From positions 372,001-436,000 of the forward strand of contig NZ_JACYXK010000029.1 of NCBI RefSeq assembly GCF_014842975.1: 64,000 nt of DNA, given 5' to 3'. Positions 18,014 to 26,313 of the stretch are shown piece by piece. A model generated the notes under the pieces. That model saw nothing but the letters and a program-made list of their open reading frames with translations, did no database searches and was not told the DNA's origin. The first letter of the stretch is position 1. Every line of letters starts with the position of its first letter. The DNA comes from Rhodanobacter sp. DHB23 (lineage in GTDB: Bacteria; Pseudomonadota; Gammaproteobacteria; Xanthomonadales; Rhodanobacteraceae). The position numbers and the translations under genes were made by a program.

Positions 18014-19006
18014 ATGCAAACCCGCACGCTTGGCAGGAACGGCCCGCAAGTCTCCGCCCTCGGCCTCGGCTGCATGGGCATGAGCGATTTCTACGGCGAC
18101 CGCGACGACGCCGAATCCATCGCCACCATCCATCGCGCGCTGGATCGCGGCGTGACCCTGCTCGACACCGCCGACATGTACGGCCCGCACACCAACGAGG
18201 CACTGGTGGGCAAGGCGATCAGGGGACGCCGCGAGCAGGCCTTCATCGCCACCAAGTTCGGCATCGTGCGCGACCCGGCCAATCCGGCCGCGCGTGGCGT
18301 CGACGGCCGCCCGGAGTATGTGCGCGCCGCCTGCGAAGGCAGCCTGAAGCGCCTCGGCATCGAGACCATCGACCTGTACTACCAGCACCGCGTGGATCCG
18401 GCGGTGCCGATCGAGGAAACCGTGGGCGCGATGGCCGAGCTGGTGCAGGCCGGCAAGGTGCGCCACCTCGGCCTTTCCGAGGCTTCCGCCGCCACGCTGG
18501 AGCGCGCCAGCAAGGTGCATCCGATCGCCGCGCTGCAGAGCGAGTTCTCGCTGTGGACGCGCGACCCCGAAAGCAACGGCGTGCTCGACGCCTGCCGCCG
18601 GCTGGGCATCGCCTTCGTCGCCTACTCGCCGCTGGGCCGCGGCTTCCTCACCGGCGCGATCCGTTCGCCGGAGGATTTCGAGGCCGACGACTACCGCCGT
18701 TCCAGCCCGCGCTTCCAGGGCGGGAACTTCGCACGCAACCTCGCGCTGGTGGACGAGGTGAAGGCCCTCGCTGCCGACAAGGGCTGCTCGCCCGCGCAGC
18801 TGGCGCTGGCCTGGGTGCTGGCGCAGGGCGACGACGTGCTGGCGATCCCCGGCACCAAGAAGCGCTCGCGGCTGGACGAGAACCTGGGCGCGCTGGACGT
18901 GGTGTTGTCGAAGCAGGAACTCGCCGCCATCGACGCGGTGTTCCCGGCCGGGGCGGTGGCGGGCGCCCGCTATGCCGCGGCAAGCATGGCGCACGTGAAT
19001 CGCTGA
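18014..19006 (+). CDS. Aldo/keto reductase
   Basis: A 330-residue (alpha/beta)8-barrel NADPH-dependent oxidoreductase. The catalytic tetrad can be placed: Asp in [14 protein letters not shown] (also containing the Tyr), Lys in IATKFGI and His in [10 protein letters not shown]. The sequence [23 protein letters not shown] matches the AKR subgroup that includes plant auxin-induced-like reductases and bacterial YajO/IolS-type enzymes. It reduces aldehydes or ketones; the natural substrate is unknown. Start 18014 follows CAGGAG. Regulation by the divergent LysR protein is likely from gene order. Confidence 0.92.
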   Translation: MQTRTLGRNGPQVSALGLGCMGMSDFYGDRDDAESIATIHRALDRGVTLLDTADMYGPHTNEALVGKAIRGRREQAFIATKFGIVRDPANPAARGVDGRPEYVRAACEGSLKRLGIETIDLYYQHRVDPAVPIEETVGAMAELVQAGKVRHLGLSEASAATLERASKVHPIAALQSEFSLWTRDPESNGVLDACRRLGIAFVAYSPLGRGFLTGAIRSPEDFEADDYRRSSPRFQGGNFARNLALVDEVKALAADKGCSPAQLALAWVLAQGDDVLAIPGTKKRSRLDENLGALDVVLSKQELAAIDAVFPAGAVAGARYAAASMAHVNR

Positions 19007-19062
19007 AGTTCGTTCTGGAGCCTCTCCGCGGCCCGCCCGTGGGGGATCGCGGACAGGCTCTG

Positions 19063-20199
19063 TCACGACGCAGGGAACGAATGGCAATCGATCCACTGCA
19101 CGCCGGTGCCCCGGGTCTGGTCGACCAGCCACGGCACCGCCGTCTGCGCCTTGACGTGGATGTCGTGGAACAGGATGACGCCGCGGCGCCAGAGCAGCAT
19201 CAGCGTCAGCACGCGCTGCTTGACCTGGTCGGCATCGACCTTGGCGCTCCAGTCCTGCGAGTCGATGTTCCACAGCGTGACGCGCAGGCCCTGGGCATCG
19301 AAGAAGGCACCGCTGTCGGAGCGGCGCTGGCCATAGGGCGGACGGAACAACGGCACGTAGCTGGCCGGCAACGTGTCATGCACGAGCGCGCTGCTCCGCA
19401 TGACCGAATCCTGCCATTCGGGCCACGCGCTGTGCGACTTGTGTTCCCATCCGTGGGAACCGGTGCACATGCCCTGGTAGTCGGCCGCCAGTTCGCTGGC
19501 GGGCGTCTGCCGCAATCGCGCCTGCAGGGAATTGCCGAGCAGGAAGAACGTGGCATTGAGGTGCTCGCGGCGCAGCACGGCCAGCAGCTTGCCGGTATTG
19601 CCGCCGGCGGCCGTCGGGCCGTCGTCGAAGGTGAGCAGGAAGTGGCGGTCCGCCAGTTCGTTGCCGCTCAGTTCCCGCGGCGAATAGGTGTCCACTTCGC
19701 TGCTCACGCGCGGGAACAGCGAGGCCAGGCGCAGCAGTTCGTAGAGATAGACGCGGTGGAACGTTTCGGCTCCCTGCAACCACGGCGCGTAGCGGTCGTC
19801 GCGGACCGAAGTGAAGGCGGCAGCTGCCTTCCTGAAGGCGGCTTCATCGGAGCCGCCTGCGCAGAAAGGTTCGCCCGTGCCGCAGTGCGTGGCGGCCAGG
19901 GCATAGTTCGCGGCCAGGCGATGCCAGTAGATGCCGCGCATGCGGTCGACCGCCGCGCGATCGAGCTGCTTGAGCTTGAGCGCGTCGCGCAGGCTGTCGT
20001 CGCCCAACTGCTCGCTTTCGCTCAGCGCATGGCCGAAGGCCAGCAGTTCCGCGCGGGAGGCACGGTCGAAAGAGGCCGCCGTATCGATGGGATCGGGCCA
20101 GAGTCCGCGATCCATCGAAGCGACGGCACTGGGGCCGGCGGCATGCAGCGGGCCGGCGGCAAGAAGGAACAGGCCAAGCAGGATGACTGGCTTGCGCAT
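19063..20199 (-). CDS. Secreted polysaccharide deacetylase (NodB domain, CE4)
   Basis: A 378-residue protein with a signal peptide (residues 1-20, ending LHAAG) and a helical region of about 160 residues, followed by a NodB domain. The five CE4 motifs are present: LTFDDGP (189-195, catalytic and metal Asp), SHGWEH (His249 and His253 metal ligands), FRPPYG (285-290), the Trp/Asp motif LWNIDSQDW and the final GVILFHDIH. It should remove N-acetyl groups from a polysaccharide such as peptidoglycan, chitin-like polymer or exopolysaccharide in the periplasm. It follows the YfaP/TPR gene on the same strand, but a terminator lies between them. Confidence 0.9.
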   Translation of the reverse strand: MRKPVILLGLFLLAAGPLHAAGPSAVASMDRGLWPDPIDTAASFDRASRAELLAFGHALSESEQLGDDSLRDALKLKQLDRAAVDRMRGIYWHRLAANYALAATHCGTGEPFCAGGSDEAAFRKAAAAFTSVRDDRYAPWLQGAETFHRVYLYELLRLASLFPRVSSEVDTYSPRELSGNELADRHFLLTFDDGPTAAGGNTGKLLAVLRREHLNATFFLLGNSLQARLRQTPASELAADYQGMCTGSHGWEHKSHSAWPEWQDSVMRSSALVHDTLPASYVPLFRPPYGQRRSDSGAFFDAQGLRVTLWNIDSQDWSAKVDADQVKQRVLTLMLLWRRGVILFHDIHVKAQTAVPWLVDQTRGTGVQWIDCHSFPAS

Positions 20200-20218
20200 G
20201 GGCGTATCCCGGTATGAG

Positions 20219-20243
20219 AAAAGCCCCCGGCGTGCGGGGGCTG
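20219..20243 (-). terminator. Intrinsic terminator downstream of the YfaP/TPR gene
   Basis: AGCCCCCG and CGGGGGCT form a perfect 8-bp stem around GCGTG. On the reverse strand the stem is followed by TTTTC. It lies between the YfaP/TPR gene and the deacetylase gene, so the two are probably separate transcripts or partly attenuated. Confidence 0.82.
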
Positions 20244-20250
20244 CTGGAGG

Positions 20251-21432
20251 TCAGTGGTGGCTGCCAACGCGCTCGATGGCGCTGTCGTAGGTCGGGTTGG
20301 CCTTTTCGCGTTTGGCCGCCTGGTAGTTCTGCAGCGCACTGGCGAAGTCGCCGGCTTCTTCGTACATCCTGCCGATGTTGTAGTACGAGCTGGCGCGCAC
20401 GGTGGCGGCGGTGGGGCCGCTGGCGAGAGCGAGCGCCTTGCGGTCGGCCCAGATCGCCTCGGCCTTGCGCCCCGCCTTCTGGTAGGCGAGCCCGAGGTTG
20501 CTGTACGCCTGGCCGTAATTCGGGTCCTGCCCGATGGCCTGGTTGTACAGCGCGATGGCGTTGTCCAGCTGGCCCGCGTGGTAGGCCTTCTCGCCGGACT
20601 GGTTCGAGGCATGGGCACGGGCGGGATCGACGGGCGCCTGGTTGGCGGCAACCACATGGTTCTGCTCGTTGCTGGCGTCGCTCAGGGTATCCAGCACGTT
20701 CTCTGCGGCCACGTCGACGCCACGCATCGTGTTGATGTCCTGGATTTCGCCCGCCCCGGTGATGCGGAACACCGTCCACAGGTTGCCGGCCTGGCCCTGC
20801 GGCACGTAATAGGTGCGCACCAGTGACTGGCCCACGTAGACGAACACCTTGGCCTGGCTGGCGGAAAGGTCGTTCGTGCCGGGTACGTGCCGATCGGTGT
20901 AATCGTGGACGGCATAGACATAGGTCTCACCCTGGTGCTTGCGCTCCAGCGTGACGGTTTCCGGCCCGAACCCCTGGGTGGCGTCGACATCGAGGTTGGC
21001 GTCGGTGCCGCGCCGGTTGCGCCAATAGATGTTGTTGCCGGGGTAGACGATGTGCGAGTCCAGGTCCTTCGGTGTCGCGCCCCAGGTCAACACGATGCGC
21101 AGGCCGTCGAGGCCGTTCATCACCGGGCTCAGCGCATAGGTCAGGCCGCTGCACGGGCACTTGGCCACGAGGTCGGAATAGCCGTCCTTCTTGACGATGA
21201 TCAGCGAACCGCCGTCGGCCAGCGCACCGGCATCCAGCACCGCCCTGCCCTGCGCATCGGTCTGGGCCGTGACCGATTGTTCGCCGTTCTTCTGCAGGAT
21301 CACCGTGGCCCCGGCGATCTTCTGGTCCTTGACGGTGGCGCTGAGCACCTGCACCTGCCCGTCGGCGGCATAGGCACCGGTGGCCAGAAGAAGCGCGAGG
21401 AACGCCGCGGACGAACGCATGCCGAAAACCAT
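20251..21432 (-). CDS. YfaP-like (DUF2135) domain protein with C-terminal TPR repeats
   Basis: A 393-residue secreted protein. A signal peptide (ending TGAYAADG) leads into an Ig/carboxypeptidase-regulatory-like segment (ATVILQKNGEQSVTAQTDAQGRAVLDAG). A YfaP-type domain follows, with the recognisable core IVLTWGATPKDLDSHIVYPG and the Asp-rich LDVDATQGFGPETVTLE, often metal-linked. The C terminus has at least two TPR repeats (AYHAGQLDNAIALYNQAIGQDPNYGQAYSNLGLAYQKAG and a following pair). Function is unknown; YfaP homologues tend to occur with surface or defence-like loci. Start 21432 has GGGGG just upstream. Confidence 0.75.
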   Translation of the reverse strand: MVFGMRSSAAFLALLLATGAYAADGQVQVLSATVKDQKIAGATVILQKNGEQSVTAQTDAQGRAVLDAGALADGGSLIIVKKDGYSDLVAKCPCSGLTYALSPVMNGLDGLRIVLTWGATPKDLDSHIVYPGNNIYWRNRRGTDANLDVDATQGFGPETVTLERKHQGETYVYAVHDYTDRHVPGTNDLSASQAKVFVYVGQSLVRTYYVPQGQAGNLWTVFRITGAGEIQDINTMRGVDVAAENVLDTLSDASNEQNHVVAANQAPVDPARAHASNQSGEKAYHAGQLDNAIALYNQAIGQDPNYGQAYSNLGLAYQKAGRKAEAIWADRKALALASGPTAATVRASSYYNIGRMYEEAGDFASALQNYQAAKREKANPTYDSAIERVGSHH

Positions 21433-21634
21433 GACTACCCCCTGTGTAGACGGTTGGTGGATGAAGCGCAGCGCGCATTCTAGGCAAGCTGCCGGCGCGG
21501 AACCTGCCGGATTTCGGCGCAATTGATGGCAACTGCTCCTTGCCCGCGCCGGATGGCGGCCGCGAATGCCCGTCGCCCGGCTGGACGTCGCCAGGAGCGT
21601 GCACCCCGCTGCGGCAGGCGACGGCCGAAACACA

Positions 21635-21717
21635 CCGCCCCCTGTGTGCAGGGGGCGGTTCGGGAGCGGATGAAGGCTTGCGCGGGTTGCCTTTCCCCCT
21701 CTGTTCGCAGGGGGAGG
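21635..21717. repeat. Two REP-like hairpins upstream of the YfaP/TPR gene
   Basis: CCGCCCCCTG (21635-21644) pairs perfectly with CAGGGGGCGG (21649-21658) around TGTG. A second, imperfect hairpin of the same kind, TCCCCCTCTG-ttcg-CAGGGGGAGGA, lies at about 21695-21717. They share their form with the hairpins inside the 42,036-42,229 element. They occupy the 290-bp gap between the M1 peptidase stop and the YfaP start; no gene is seen there. Confidence 0.75.
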
Positions 21718-21724
21718 ACGATGC

Positions 21725-23689
21725 TCAAGGCATCGTGTAGCTGTTGTTGGAGCGATCCGCGTCGGGCAGCTTGTGGTCGGGATCCAGCTCCAGCTTGCCG
21801 ATGCGCTTGTCCGTATCCAGCGTCACCTTGGGCGTGGCGCCGAAGCGCCAGGTTTCCACCGGCAGGCGGATGTCGCGGTGCGTGCCGTCGGCGAAGTCCA
21901 CGCGCAGCGTGGCCGGCATCACCAGCTTCTGCTTGCTGACCAGGTTCACCGTGACGCCCTTGGCCGGGTCGTTGTCCACGTAGCTGGCGCCGCTGATGCC
22001 CATGTCGAGCTGCCAGTTGTGGAAGTACCAGCCGCGCCACCACCACGACAGGTCCTCGCCCGCCGCGCTGTCCATGAAGCGGAAGAAGTCCGAGGGCGTG
22101 GGATGGTGGTAGGCCCAGGTGCGGATGTAGGCGCGGAACGCGGGGTCGAAGCGGTCCGGCCCGAGGATCTGCTCGCGCAGCAAAATCAGGCCCAGCGCGC
22201 CCTTGAAGTAGGTGAGCGGGTGGCGGTACTTCTCGCTGATGGAATCGGCGTGCGCCATCAGCGTGGGCGCATCGGGGTCGGCCAGCAGCGGCAGGATGTC
22301 GTCCACCGGGTTGCCGCCCTGCGGCGCGTATTCGCCGTCGCGCTTGGGTCCGTATTCGCCATGGTTGAAGGCATCCGACGCGTACACGTCGATGAAGGTG
22401 TTGAAGCCCTCGTCCATGAACGCGTTGCGGCGCTCGTTGGAGCCGACCACCATCGGGAACCAGGTGTGGCCGATCTCGTGGGCGCTGATCCAGAACAGCG
22501 GCGCGCCGCTGTCGGTATAGCCGTCGAACACGATGCCCGGATATTCCATGCCCGCGCCATGGCCGCCGAGATTGATCGCGTTCGGCCACGGGTACGGATA
22601 CCACTTCGACGAGAAGTGCTCGACCGCGCCCTTGATGTATTCGGTGGAGCGGTTCCACTTGTCCGCACCCACGCCCTCGACCGGGTAGATCGACATCGCC
22701 ATCGCGTGCTTGCCGTCGGGCAGGTTGATGCGCGCGGCATCCCACACGAAGGCAGGCGAGGCGGCGAAGGCCACGTCGCGCGTGTGCTCCATGTGGAAGC
22801 GCCAGGTCTGCGTGCCGCTGCGCGCGGGGCGCGAGGAAGGATCGTTCACTTCCTCCGGCTTGCGGATGTAGACCGTCTTGTCGCTGTTTGCCGCCGCGGC
22901 CAGACGCTGGCGCTCGGTGGCGGTGAGCACCTGATCGGGGTTCACCAGCTGGCCGGAACCTTCCACCAGGTAATTCCACGGCACCGTCACCGCGTAATCG
23001 ATGTTGCCGTATTCGAGGTAGAACTCCTGCCCGAGGTAGGGCAGCGTGTCCCAGCCACGCAGGTCGTCGTACACCGCCATGCGCGGGAACCACTGCGCGA
23101 TCTCGTAGATGTCGCCGTTCTTGCTCGGCGTGACCGCGGTGCGCCCGCCCCACACGCCGGGCACGGTGTAGTGGTAGCGGATGCGCAGCTTGAGCTGGCC
23201 GCCCTTGGCCTTGAGCGTCGCGGGCAGGTCCACGCGCATGCGCGTGTCGTCCACCAGGTAATGCACTGGCTTGCCGTCCACTTCCACCGCGTCGAGCTGG
23301 TAGCCATCGCTGGATTCGCCATGCTTGAGCCGCCACGGCGAGGCGATGGCGCCGCGCGAATCGGGCTTGTAGATGTTCTGGTCGAGCTGCACCCACACCG
23401 CATCCAATGCATCGGGGCTGTTGTTGGTGTAGGTGATGGTCTCGTCGCCGGCCAGGCCGTGCGTGGCCGGGTCGACGCTGGCCTTGATGTCGTAGTCGAC
23501 GCGGTTCTGCCAGAACTCCGGGCCGGGCCTGCCGGCGCCGTCGCGGAACGCATTGGCCGGATACGGCAGGGAAAGCGGTGCGAACAGCGCCTGGGGATCG
23601 AAGGCGGAAGCCTTGTCCTGTGCATGGACAGGCGCGCACAGCGCGGCGGCAACGAACAGGGCGGCGACGGCCGGGAGGGGAGTTTTCAT
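21725..23689 (-). CDS. M1 family metallopeptidase, secreted
   Basis: A 654-residue zinc aminopeptidase-like protein with a signal peptide (residues 1-23, ending PVHAQD). The gluzincin motif is complete: HEIGH at 404-408 with the third zinc ligand Glu427 in MDEGF, giving the usual H-E-x-x-H-x18-E. The GAMEN-type exopeptidase motif is represented by GAGMEYPG (378-385). It probably cleaves N-terminal residues from peptides in the periplasm. This is one of several exported peptidases in the window, which suggests peptide scavenging. Confidence 0.92.
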   Translation of the reverse strand: MKTPLPAVAALFVAAALCAPVHAQDKASAFDPQALFAPLSLPYPANAFRDGAGRPGPEFWQNRVDYDIKASVDPATHGLAGDETITYTNNSPDALDAVWVQLDQNIYKPDSRGAIASPWRLKHGESSDGYQLDAVEVDGKPVHYLVDDTRMRVDLPATLKAKGGQLKLRIRYHYTVPGVWGGRTAVTPSKNGDIYEIAQWFPRMAVYDDLRGWDTLPYLGQEFYLEYGNIDYAVTVPWNYLVEGSGQLVNPDQVLTATERQRLAAAANSDKTVYIRKPEEVNDPSSRPARSGTQTWRFHMEHTRDVAFAASPAFVWDAARINLPDGKHAMAMSIYPVEGVGADKWNRSTEYIKGAVEHFSSKWYPYPWPNAINLGGHGAGMEYPGIVFDGYTDSGAPLFWISAHEIGHTWFPMVVGSNERRNAFMDEGFNTFIDVYASDAFNHGEYGPKRDGEYAPQGGNPVDDILPLLADPDAPTLMAHADSISEKYRHPLTYFKGALGLILLREQILGPDRFDPAFRAYIRTWAYHHPTPSDFFRFMDSAAGEDLSWWWRGWYFHNWQLDMGISGASYVDNDPAKGVTVNLVSKQKLVMPATLRVDFADGTHRDIRLPVETWRFGATPKVTLDTDKRIGKLELDPDHKLPDADRSNNSYTMP

Positions 23690-23777
23690 CGGGGAGGTTC
23701 GGTCGTGGGCGACCGGCCCACTATAGGAAGCCGGCGCGGCGGAGGGATAGGCCAGAAGTCACCGTTACACTAGGCGA

Positions 23778-24602
23778 ATGAGCACGCCCGACCAATCCCT
23801 ACTCGGCAAGGACACGGTCTACATCGACCGCTACGACCCCAGCCTGCTGTTTCCCATACCCCGCGCCGCCAAGCGCGCGGAGATCGGCGTGGACGAACCG
23901 CTGCCCTTCCACGGCTGCGACATCTGGAATACGTACGAACTTTCGTGGCTGGATGCACGCGGCAAGCCGCAACTGGCGGTGGCCGAATTCCGCGTGCCGG
24001 CCGGCTCGCCGAACATCATCGAATCGAAGTCGTTCAAGCTGTACCTGAACGGTTTCGCGCAGGAGCCGCTGGCCAGCACGGATGCGCTGCGTGCGCTGTT
24101 GCAGAAGGACCTGGGAGCCGCCGCCGGCGCCGCGGTGGACGTGACCCTGCGTCCTGCCCGCACCGCCGCGCATGCCTTCGCCGACCTGGCGGGTGAATCC
24201 ATCGACGACCTGCCGGTGGCGATCGACGACTACGGCCCGCCCAAGGCCGACTACCTGCGCGCCGACGCGGGCGCCGGCGTGGTCGAGGAAACCCTGGTCA
24301 GCGACCTGCTGCGCTCCAACTGCCCGGTCACCGGCCAGCCCGACTGGGGCAGCGTGCAGATCGCCTACCGCGGTGCGCCGATCGATCGCGAAGGCCTGCT
24401 GCGCTACCTGGTCTCCTTCCGCACGCACACCGAATTCCACGAACAATGCGTGGAGCGCATCTACATGGACGTGACGGCGCGCTGCGTGCCCGCGCGGCTC
24501 AGCGTGTACGCGCGCTACACCCGGCGCGGCGGGCTGGACATCAACCCGTTCCGCAGCAGCGCGCCGGCCACGCCGGACAACCTCCGCGGCGCGCGGCAAT
24601 AG
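23778..24602 (+). CDS. queF: NADPH-dependent 7-cyano-7-deazaguanine reductase (long QueF type)
   Basis: A 274-residue protein that reduces preQ0 to preQ1 in queuosine synthesis. The QueF substrate motif [10 protein letters not shown] begins at Glu82, and the catalytic Cys182 and Asp189 lie in NCPVTGQPD. The duplicated, roughly 280-residue length marks the unimodular two-domain (E. coli YqcD-like) form, not the short B. subtilis form. It is divergent from the M1 peptidase gene, with an 88-bp gap. Cytoplasmic. Confidence 0.95.
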   Translation: MSTPDQSLLGKDTVYIDRYDPSLLFPIPRAAKRAEIGVDEPLPFHGCDIWNTYELSWLDARGKPQLAVAEFRVPAGSPNIIESKSFKLYLNGFAQEPLASTDALRALLQKDLGAAAGAAVDVTLRPARTAAHAFADLAGESIDDLPVAIDDYGPPKADYLRADAGAGVVEETLVSDLLRSNCPVTGQPDWGSVQIAYRGAPIDREGLLRYLVSFRTHTEFHEQCVERIYMDVTARCVPARLSVYARYTRRGGLDINPFRSSAPATPDNLRGARQ

Positions 24603-24704
24603 CCCGTGGCCCCCCCCTGCAGTAACTCGCGCTTCAGACCCTTGCCACTAGCCTCGACGGGACTCGACTGCGGCGGCATCGCCGCCACCACCAGGGGTTG
24701 CGCC

Positions 24705-25268
24705 ATGCACCGTCACGCCCGACCACTCGCCCTGTGCTGCGCCATCGCATTGCTGTGCGGCTGCCACCGGCATGGCGACACGGCAAGCGCGCCAGGCACC
24801 ACGGCGCCGGCCAAGGCGCAAAGCAGCAAACCGGCGCCAGCACCCGCGGCGACGGCACCCGCGCCCGCCCCCGCCGGCAGCGCGCCCAGGACCGCCGCCG
24901 CGGTCGACCAGGGCCTGCGCGTGGCCGCCCTCACCCTCGGCACCGCGATCGACGCCGGTTATGCCGTGACCATGCCGGCCACCCGCTTCAGCGCCGACAC
25001 CCACACGATCTACGCCAGCGTCGCCACCACCGGCCACGCCAGCGGCGCCAGGCTGGACGCGCGCTGGCGCTATCTGGAGGGCCAGGGCGTGCTGGTCAAC
25101 GAGCTCAGCCAGACCATCGCCACCGACGGCCCCGCCGTCACCACGTTCGAAGTGCAGAACCCCAACCGCTGGCCCGCTGGCAAATACGTGGTGGAAATCT
25201 CGCTGGATGGCAAGCCGGTGGCGCACAGCGGTTTCGAAGTGGTCGACGGCGCAGTGGGAAAGAACTGA
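24705..25268 (+). CDS. Predicted lipoprotein of unknown function
   Basis: A 187-residue protein with a lipobox (ALLCGC, lipidated Cys near residue 19), followed by an Ala/Pro/Thr/Lys-rich linker (about residues 26-65) and a compact C-terminal domain of beta character containing VEISLDGKPVAHSGFEVV. The C-terminal pattern WPAGKYVVEISLDGKPV resembles an Ig-like/DUF domain that ends in a G-F-E-V strand. No enzyme motif is seen. Start 24705 places the signal peptide at the N terminus. It converges with the exopolysaccharide-like operon ending at 25378. Confidence 0.7.
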   Translation: MHRHARPLALCCAIALLCGCHRHGDTASAPGTTAPAKAQSSKPAPAPAATAPAPAPAGSAPRTAAAVDQGLRVAALTLGTAIDAGYAVTMPATRFSADTHTIYASVATTGHASGARLDARWRYLEGQGVLVNELSQTIATDGPAVTTFEVQNPNRWPAGKYVVEISLDGKPVAHSGFEVVDGAVGKN

Positions 25269-25377
25269 CGCCACGGGCAGGACCCGCGCGCCATCCAAGG
25301 CATGCAGGGAGGGCGTCGCGCAAGGCAACGGGCGGGTGCGGCGGGACGTGAATCTGGTGCGGGACCGGACCCGGCGC

Positions 25378-26313
25378 TCAATCGCGATTCCGCTCGATCC
25401 AGGCCCGGTACGTGCGGTAGTGATGGATGGCGAAGCCGGCGAACGACGGATCGTTGCGCAATGCCTGTTCCACGGTGCCCAGCGCCTGCTCGAACACTTT
25501 CGGCCCCGCCTGGTCGAAGGTGACCTTCTCCGGGTCGTCCGGCGACACCTGCAGGCCGATCACCACCTTCTTGCCGACGCGGTCGGCGTAGGCGATTTCG
25601 CTGGCGGCGTGCGAGAGGATGCTGTCGCGGCCCTCGGCCTTGTGGCGGTAGTCCATCAACGCGACGTAATCGAACAGGTCGATGACGTGTTCGCTCACCG
25701 GGCGCCTGGCGCCGTTCCACACCACGTCGATGCCGTCCAGCCAGAACGGGATGGCGGGACCCACGGCCAGGGTGGCGTGGTACTCGCGCTTGATCTTCAT
25801 CAGCGCGTCGCCCATGTCCAGGAAATCGGTGAGCAGGCGCTCGCGGCTGCCGTCGTTCCACTCGTCGAGGATGTGCGGCTCGATGTCCAGGTTGGCACCG
25901 TCGAAGCGTGCCGCCGCCGGCATACCGGCGTTGTACTGCACCACCCGGCGGAACATGGCCTCGGCCTGCCGGCGATAGGCGGGCAACACGTAATTCTCGG
26001 TGTGCAGGTAGGCCGAGCCCAGCAGCGCGTACACCTTCATGTGCTGCCGGTGCAGCCGTTCGATGAAGGCGCGGTACAACGCGGGCTGCTCGACGAGCAG
26101 GTCGCGGCCCTGGTACGCGTCGGCGTAGAGGTACACCGTGTCGATGTGCTGCGACTGCAGGTAGCTCACGGCTTCCTGCGCGACGGCAGGGTCCCTGACC
26201 ATGGCGTAGGAGTCGGCCTCCCAGGTCCAGACGGCGCGGCTGGCGCGGGCCATCGCGCCGGCCGGCAACGCGCACAGCAGGAGCAGCAGGCCCAGGCCGG
26301 CGAGGCGGTTCAC
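25378..26313 (-). CDS. Secreted GH18-like TIM-barrel protein (last gene of EPS-like operon)
   Basis: The 311-residue protein starts at GTG 26313, whose GTGA overlaps the stop of the preceding phosphotransferase gene. A signal peptide ends near PAGAMARA. The core looks like a glycoside-hydrolase barrel: strands such as TVYLYAD and KVYALLG, then FDGANLDIE (137-145), which matches the GH18 active-site signature at every position except one (Ala where a bulky hydrophobic is usual) and keeps the catalytic Glu145. VALMDYR is also GH18-like. This suggests hydrolysis or binding of an N-acetylhexosamine-containing polymer in the periplasm. A longer 703-residue reading upstream is antisense-like and was rejected. 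Confidence 0.72.
   Translation of the reverse strand: MNRLAGLGLLLLLCALPAGAMARASRAVWTWEADSYAMVRDPAVAQEAVSYLQSQHIDTVYLYADAYQGRDLLVEQPALYRAFIERLHRQHMKVYALLGSAYLHTENYVLPAYRRQAEAMFRRVVQYNAGMPAAARFDGANLDIEPHILDEWNDGSRERLLTDFLDMGDALMKIKREYHATLAVGPAIPFWLDGIDVVWNGARRPVSEHVIDLFDYVALMDYRHKAEGRDSILSHAASEIAYADRVGKKVVIGLQVSPDDPEKVTFDQAGPKVFEQALGTVEQALRNDPSFAGFAIHHYRTYRAWIERNRD

Noticed and set aside
21635-21717. Hairpins considered as terminators of the genes around them
   Set aside because: No T-run follows either stem on the relevant strand, and the same hairpin form is found in the dispersed element at 42036-42229, so REP-like repeat is the better call.
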